Below the pieces are notes generated by a model. That model was not told where the DNA came from. It saw only the letters and a list, made by a program, of their open reading frames with translations, and searched no databases. From positions 5,248,839 through 5,312,838 of the forward strand of contig NC_087383.1 of assembly GCF_963675165.1 (NCBI RefSeq): a DNA stretch of 64,000 nt, given 5' to 3'. The first letter of the stretch is position 1. Every line of letters begins with the position of its first letter. Made by a program: the position numbers and the translations under genes. This DNA is from Halichondria panicea. Lineage: Eukaryota > Porifera > Demospongiae > Suberitida > Halichondriidae. This document shows positions 58,686 to 64,000 of the stretch, piece after piece.

Positions 58686-60060
58686 GGTCTGTCAAACTGG
58701 AGGTAGGCTGTTCTTCCTTGATGTGTAGAGTCGGTGGCAGCTGACCAAAATCAGCAAGGAACATCCAACATCATACCTCTTGACCTTGGCGGAGGCGGCG
58801 GTCAATCTGTCCAAACCACTTTTCTTTCTACCCACCATAGACGTAGACCAGAGGAGGGAGGACACGATTAACCTTAGCTGCTAATTATCGCGACCTTTTA
58901 ATTACATTCTTTGAACGATTCATCTTTTCTTTCTTTATAACCTCTACATATTGGTGCCGTAAGTATGACATACTGTATAGCGGGAAATTTATAGCGGGAA
59001 ATTTTCGTGCGTTTTTCGATGGTTAACGTGAAAATTAAAACTGGGATAAACTCCCACCCACCGGTATTTCACATGCAAAGCTATTGATGGGTGTGGTTGG
59101 GTGTGGTTTACAGGCATTGAAACGCATTGAAACGCGAATATTAGAACCCACGAACATTTTTGCTAAGGGCTCTGGAGCCAAATAGCGAAAATGTTCACCT
59201 CCTTTTCAAAATCCCTTTAATTTATGCTAGCCCAATGTCGTTACTTCTGGTCCTATCGTACAGCTACAGAGAGATGTGTCAAGTTGGATAAAGTCCATTG
59301 AAGTTTGTACTCTCAAAGGGAGTGACCCTGTCATACTGACTGAATATCCAATTTCACTAGATGACAGCACGTTAATATGCTTTGAACGAAAGATCTCCCA
59401 CAACTGGGGAATTGCACTGGGAATTGCACTGTTTAGTAATTTTCTTCACTTCTTTCCAGAATAGAGCCGACAGAAGTGCATTACTAAGCTTCTCACTGAC
59501 AATGTGTTTTTGTCTCCGCTTGACACTCCTAACCGCATACTTGAAAGCTTTCTTAGTAACACGACACCAGCCTCAGGACAGCCTGCCTCTACCCACACTT
59601 GATCATTCCATCCATTCCATCCAAGCCTCTTTTGCTTATGACCGGCAAACAAAGTTTGGATGCAACAGAGAGACAGAGAGACAGGCTGATTACAGAACAA
59701 ATCAATTTCCTCGTGGTGTAATAAACAGTAGCTTGCTATTAGAATCTACTTACCTTTTTGGAATGAGCGTGGGCTAACTCCTGGTGTCTTGCTGCTATAA
59801 AAGCTGCAGCATTTGAGGACAGGCCAAGCCCAGTTGTAGAGGCTGATCCCTGGCCCTCGCCAGTCCATCTACAGCCACTGTCCCTGTCTCAGAAACCAAA
59901 AGGAGGATCAACTTGTTCATTATTGTCAGTTGGGATGGGACAGTTTAAGAAAATCCATGCCAGATGATCAAGAGCTGTACGTAGAAATATATACCTACAA
60001 ACTTTCAGTCTATCCTAGTACTAGAACCACATGGCTACTGATTTTTGCTGCGCATGCTCA
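58686..60060. other. No gene recognised; possible MITE piece
   Basis: 58980-59185 contains TATAGCGGGAAATT duplicated, followed by TTTTCGTGCG, and near its end AGCGAAAATGTTC, resembling a degenerate MITE with CGGGAAATTTTCG ends. An ORF at 59382-59777 has no recognisable domain. Confidence 0.4.
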
Positions 60061-60066
60061 AGATAA

Positions 60067-60771
60067 ATGGAGTCTGTAAAGGGAATGCTTCTTGAAGGTC
60101 TTACATACAAAGAAATCTCACAAGAATTGAAGTGTCTTCGTGGTGGTCTCTCTGAGAGAAGTGTCAGGAGATTTGTTAAAAATAACGGTATTAAAGAGGA
60201 AGCTAAAACTGAACAACGAAATGTTAGTCAATTAGAGAGGTAAGCCTATGTAATACTGTGCGGTTATATTCAAGGGAGTAAGATATTCAAGGGAGTAAGT
60301 ACGTCCGGTTATTAGTAGAAATGGGCATTCTTCACGACAAATGTCAGCATATGAATTGAGAAACCCAAGTATATATGTAGCAAGATATTTTGGTCACAAA
60401 TTACACCTAGACCAAAATGAGAAGCTAGCTGTGTATGGAGTGACGTGCGTAATGGCTAGAATGGCATGATTGTAGGTTATGCCCAAGAAAAATAACTCCG
60501 TGATTTATGAATAATTATGTGTACCGTTCTGCAGTCCTAAGTAATGGGTTATGGGACCAAGTTCCATGATTCTTGCTCCTTTCAAACAACTTCAACAAAC
60601 AATCATGTAATCGAACGTATGTGGGTTAAATTAATCGAAGAGTCCCATCAAGCATGCCAAGAAACAGACATGGATTGCCGTGTTACAGAGGTAGGTATGA
60701 ATCGCATGATCATCAGTTGGAACAATCATTTAATTTCGAGACGGGGTGTTTTGAGAGGTACACGGTTTTGA
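60067..60771 (+). pseudogene. HTH plus integrase-type transposase remnant
   Basis: 60067-60240 encodes a 58-residue HTH-like start (GLTYKEISQELKCLRGGLSE RSVRRF) ending at GTAAGC. 60378-60480 reads VARYFGHKLHLDQNEKLAVY G, the strand preceding the first catalytic Asp, which itself is lost. 60544-60771 carries TTSTNNHVIERMW with the catalytic Glu, and IISWNNHLISRRGV. The order follows a known family of integrase-core transposases (FH-DQNEK, DG-SR, GLWDQ, TSTNN-V-ERMW, SWN-H-IP-RG-P). It is related to, but distinct from, the 3.8-5.8 kb element. Several frameshifts and stops are present. Confidence 0.75.
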
Positions 60772-60869
60772 GAGGTACACGATTCGGAACTACCAGGATT
60801 GACACACAAGATCTACCGAGTGCTCCTGCTCCTGCTGCTGTATACAGACCAAGGTGGTATTTTGTCTAA

Positions 60870-61320
60870 CCCGTCCTGTGTTGGCAATGATCCACTTCAG
60901 GGAGAAGAGCGAATGGATTTCTTCCTTTAGTACCTCTTCATTGAATAACGCTATCCAATTTTATGTGACTCTATCACTGACACTACTCTATCACTGACAC
61001 TATCGTTTAACTCAAACACTTCTTATATACATAATCATTAGGCAACAGATATATAAACTCAAATGTCTTGCTTCTTGGGTGAGATCCAGAGGGGGCACCG
61101 TGCTGTTCAAAACAGCATACCTATAAAACTACGAACTCTAATTGTATTTTGCTTTGATTTCACGGTGATTTACAGTTATCAATGAAAACGATCACATAAT
61201 TATTGTGCATGTATGGTTGTGACATTAAAAAATTAATTGATAAATGAGTTTACTTACAACTTAGTTTCCACACGGGAGTTTCCACATTTTTGTGAGTAAC
61301 TGATGAGTTTAATTTGTACA
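60870..61320. other. No gene recognised
   Basis: AT-rich sequence with a two-copy CTCTATCACTGACACTA duplication near 60970-61005. Confidence 0.5.
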
Positions 61321-61330
61321 CTAGTCTGAT

Positions 61331-62569
61331 CATAGATAGAAGAAGGTAGAAGAAGGAAAGGGATTGGAAAGGGATTGGAAACGCATCACATGATGCTCTA
61401 TCAATTGTACGTGTGACGTCATAACATGATTTTAGAGGCTAGTTGCGCTTGTTCAGCTACTGGAAAGCTGGTAACTCGTAACTCGCTCACTGTCTGAACA
61501 GTTGATCGTTTTATGAGAAACTCCAGCAATGTATTGGGTAGTCAACACCCACGGGGCTATGCTGAGCCATAGTAGACTATCTACAGACTTAAAGACTTCT
61601 AGCTACTGAGTTACAAGGAGTTTTCTCTTGGATTTCTGCTATATTGTAAGTGTTGTTCCTATATCATCACCCCTGGTTTGCGTAATAGGCTGTATTTAGT
61701 ATGAGGAGAAAGCCTATAGTGTATAGAATGGGAATAGCTACTTTGTAGAGTTTTCCTAGGTTGTACAAACAGAACAAAATATAGCAGCCGTTCCTCTTAC
61801 CTTATCCAGCGATGAGTTACAGTAGCATACGTTATTAACAGTAGAATGGGAATAGCAGTTAGATAGCTATACACTTATTTATGAAGGCTCAATCACTTGT
61901 TTTACAATTGTGGTTTTATACAATTATTGTGGATTATTTTATGTTATGTCCATATTAGCATATTAGTACTGTGTATTACGATACAAACTTATTATCAGCA
62001 GTTCAAACACAGGACATGGGGAACCTGAAGAGGGAATATGGAATGCTAGACAAAGATAGAAGTGGTCCTTTCAAGTCAAGCCAAGGAGAACTTGTGATAA
62101 ATTGAGCATTTCTGTTATATCTAGATCAATCTTTACCAACATACATGTGCTAAGTACATAGTATAAGCATTGTTCAATGTCACACATAAATGATACAATT
62201 GTTGTATAATCATAGTGTCATGATTGGTGTCTTCTATCCATGGTGTGTTTATCGTAGAAATCACAAAGCTCTAGAAGACTCACAGAAGCTTCAGGGAGTC
62301 TGGACCGTCTCTCTGGCAGTCAACTTCTTCTTCTCTTCTTCTTCAACATGAAATACAAATTTGATATACTATCCGTATCCATACATAACATAATTGCCTC
62401 TTGTGTTGATCTTTGATTGTTTGTTCTTTTATTGTTTCCATCAAATTCCATGTGGAACCAGTTATGTTAATTATGGTGCGTTAGGGGTTAAATATGGCAT
62501 TTCCTCACATGACGCAACTAGTACAGGATTTCTATTGCGTTTCCAATCCCTTTCCTTCTTCTATCTATG
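61331..62569. mobile_element. TIR element with 7-bp target duplication (copy B)
   Basis: CATAGATAGAAGAAGG...AAAGGGATTGGAAACGCA at the left is matched by the inverted right end TGCGTTTCCAATCCCTTTCC TTCTTCTATCTATG. GTCTGAT lies directly outside both ends (61324-61330 and 62570-62576). The left TIR carries extra short duplications (GTAGAAGAAGG and GGAAAGGGATT). The interior is 1.2 kb of AT-rich, apparently non-coding DNA. The family is shared with 20819-21329. Confidence 0.88.
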
Positions 62570-62576
62570 GTCTGAT

Positions 62577-62990
62577 TGACTTAGTTCATCTAGAGTGTAT
62601 AACATACAATGTTATGATGTCAACAAGATCCACGGCAAGATCCACGGCAATATTTCTGCCGCAAAAAGTAGCCACCCCTGGGCATTGCCTTTAGTGTGCT
62701 TCGCTACAGAGTCATAGGGACACTCGGACACACTAACAAGGAGGAATGAAGTGACTGTAATAACAATAATTGGCCATTAATATCATCAGTTCCTAAAAAA
62801 AATGGTATACTTCCTTTTTTTATACTTCTACTTCCGGCCCTTTTCTCTTACAAATTGAACCGCGTACCGCGTAGTCCTTTCCCTTGTGCTTGTGTTTCAC
62901 TACTGGGCTCACTAAGCTTAGTTTTGTGCTGGCTGCCAGTCTGTGAACACGGAGAAAACCAGTTTTAAATAATAGTATCCAGACTAGTCT
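62577..62990. other. No gene recognised
   Basis: Contains a two-copy AAGATCCACGGC duplication at 62620-62650 and no recognisable coding region. Confidence 0.5.
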
Positions 62991-62999
62991 AAATTTGCT

Positions 63000-63170
63000 G
63001 TTTTGATAGTATCTCAATAAAAGTGTTGCTGAATTTGATGCGGTTCTTAACCTCTTAACCTCGCCACACATTGTTATTTTGTGACCAAGCCCTACGCGAC
63101 CGATTTGTGCGCGGGTTGGCTCGCGGTAACACTTATATCAAAGCAGCGGAGACAGCAAAGGTCATGAAAT
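63000..63170 (+). pseudogene. Retrotransposon gag-like remnant
   Basis: Pieces AEFDAVLNLLTSPH and FCDQALRDRFVRGLARG fit the end of the capsid domain of Ty3/gypsy gag proteins (V-EF---L--LA-HC-FGD-L-DRFV-GL). A frame change separates the two. No zinc knuckle or pol sequence was seen downstream. Confidence 0.55.
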
Positions 63171-64000
63171 GCCCTTACAGGACTACACAGCAGCCACCTT
63201 CAAAGGAAAAAACTCTACCATCTACCATCGACCAAATCACAGTGCCGATGGTTGCAAGACTCCTCAAAGTACGCAGCAAAGTACCAATCAGCTACATACG
63301 AATGTTCAGGCCCGACTCTCAACGCACACAAGTGAGCGTATTTCTGCAGGGTTATTTCTGCAGATAACCCTGGTACTGGCCCTACCACGTGACTGGCTGG
63401 AGAAAATCAACAACGTATTCTGCGCACTAAGGTGTGTCTATGTATATTTTGTCGAATTAGAGATGCTAGATGCTGGTAATTTGGTAATTTGGAATCAAGC
63501 AGCGTGGAATGTCGCTGCAAAAGAAAGTTGGTGAAAAAAGTGCTGAAGATGTGTGAATGTCATGCAAGTTTTGTATTAATTTTTGTGTATTAAGGTAATG
63601 TATCCATTAAGGTAAGAATGGTGGATTCACAAAAGACGGACGGACTCCCTCTGGAGATAAAAGTCCTCTAGCATGAAGACAACATGGATGGCTTGTTCCA
63701 TGTTGATGGAACAATAACTTGATGGAACGATAACTTTGATGGAACGATAACTCCAGAAGAGGAGAAGCACAGAAGATTGGTGTTTTTTGATTTGCTACAG
63801 TTAACTGTGTTTTGCGACTTCCTCTCCACCCTCCAAGAGGACTAAGCGGTCTACCTCAAAGGTTGAAGACACAGTGATGGCTGAAATCGGTAGGCCATAA
63901 TTATACACCGTGCTACACTGTGCCTCTTGACTTATAGTTGTAATCTTTCCCTACTTGTAGATAGTAAAAAAAATCGAACAAGGGAAGTAAACAGGTCAGT
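63171..64000. other. No gene recognised at the window end
   Basis: The frame open at 63169-63534 has no recognisable domain. Short duplications occur near 63700-63745 (GATGGAACGATAACTT type). The window ends in unassigned sequence. Confidence 0.45.

Noticed and set aside
59382..59777. 131-codon ORF as a gene
   Set aside because: No domain, no splice context and an overlapping open frame on the other strand.

Overview
The window is eukaryotic, most likely from an invertebrate animal, and a demosponge is my best guess. The grounds are AT-rich sequence with very frequent AATAATTATAATTAT-type strings, compact multi-exon genes with short GT-AG introns (several with GTATAA donors), very long CA/TG microsatellites, and a repeat population typical of sponges and cnidarians. 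There is no operon structure, Shine-Dalgarno site, tRNA, rRNA or CRISPR array that I can support. The organism call is inference only; no species can be named from the sequence.

Two genes can be modelled from start to stop with consistent splice phases. At 52.8-57.2 kb lies a structurally complete Ginger-like cut-and-paste transposon on the minus strand. It has terminal inverted repeats starting TGTCA, a CCGG flank on both sides, a TATA box and nine exons encoding about 872 residues: an H2C2 zinc finger, a DD35E integrase, a GPY/F motif, a repetitive linker, a Ulp1-type cysteine protease and a PHD finger. At 27.2-29.0 kb lies a probable host gene on the plus strand with a TATA box and nine exons for 255 residues: an FHA domain, an acidic stretch and a C-terminal KKRRK signal. 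One of its introns would be only 38 nt.

The rest is mainly a graveyard of mobile DNA. Region by region: 0.5-1.7 kb, an inverted-repeat element carrying a broken HIRAN-like domain, bordered by CA/TG arrays. 3.8-5.8 kb, a frameshifted integrase-type transposase with a MITE in its intron. 8.7-9.4 kb, a TIR element. 11.4-12.9 kb, microsatellites and a minisatellite. 12.9-13.5 and 22.55-23.94 kb, two copies of one element. 13.87-14.41 kb, a foldback element with 222-bp arms. 15-16.4 and 44.5-45.2 kb, DUF7869-type remnants. 17.6-18.1 kb, piggyBac remnants. 19.8 and 36.3 kb, TA-flanked MITEs. 20.8-21.3 and 61.3-62.6 kb, two elements with CATAGATA ends and exact 7-bp target duplications. 34-35 kb, a decayed Ginger copy with a nested MITE whose empty site is preserved in the intact copy. 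46.3-47.9 kb, transposon-type and OTU-protease remnants. 50.7-51.6 kb, transposon protein pieces. 58.1-58.7 kb, a Helitron fragment. 60.1-60.8 kb, a second integrase-type transposase remnant. 63.0-63.2 kb, a gag-like remnant.

A further pattern runs through the window: dozens of isolated two-copy tandem duplications of about 10-35 bp, plentiful in old sequence and almost absent from the intact Ginger element. This may be a mutational signature of the genome or an assembly artefact.
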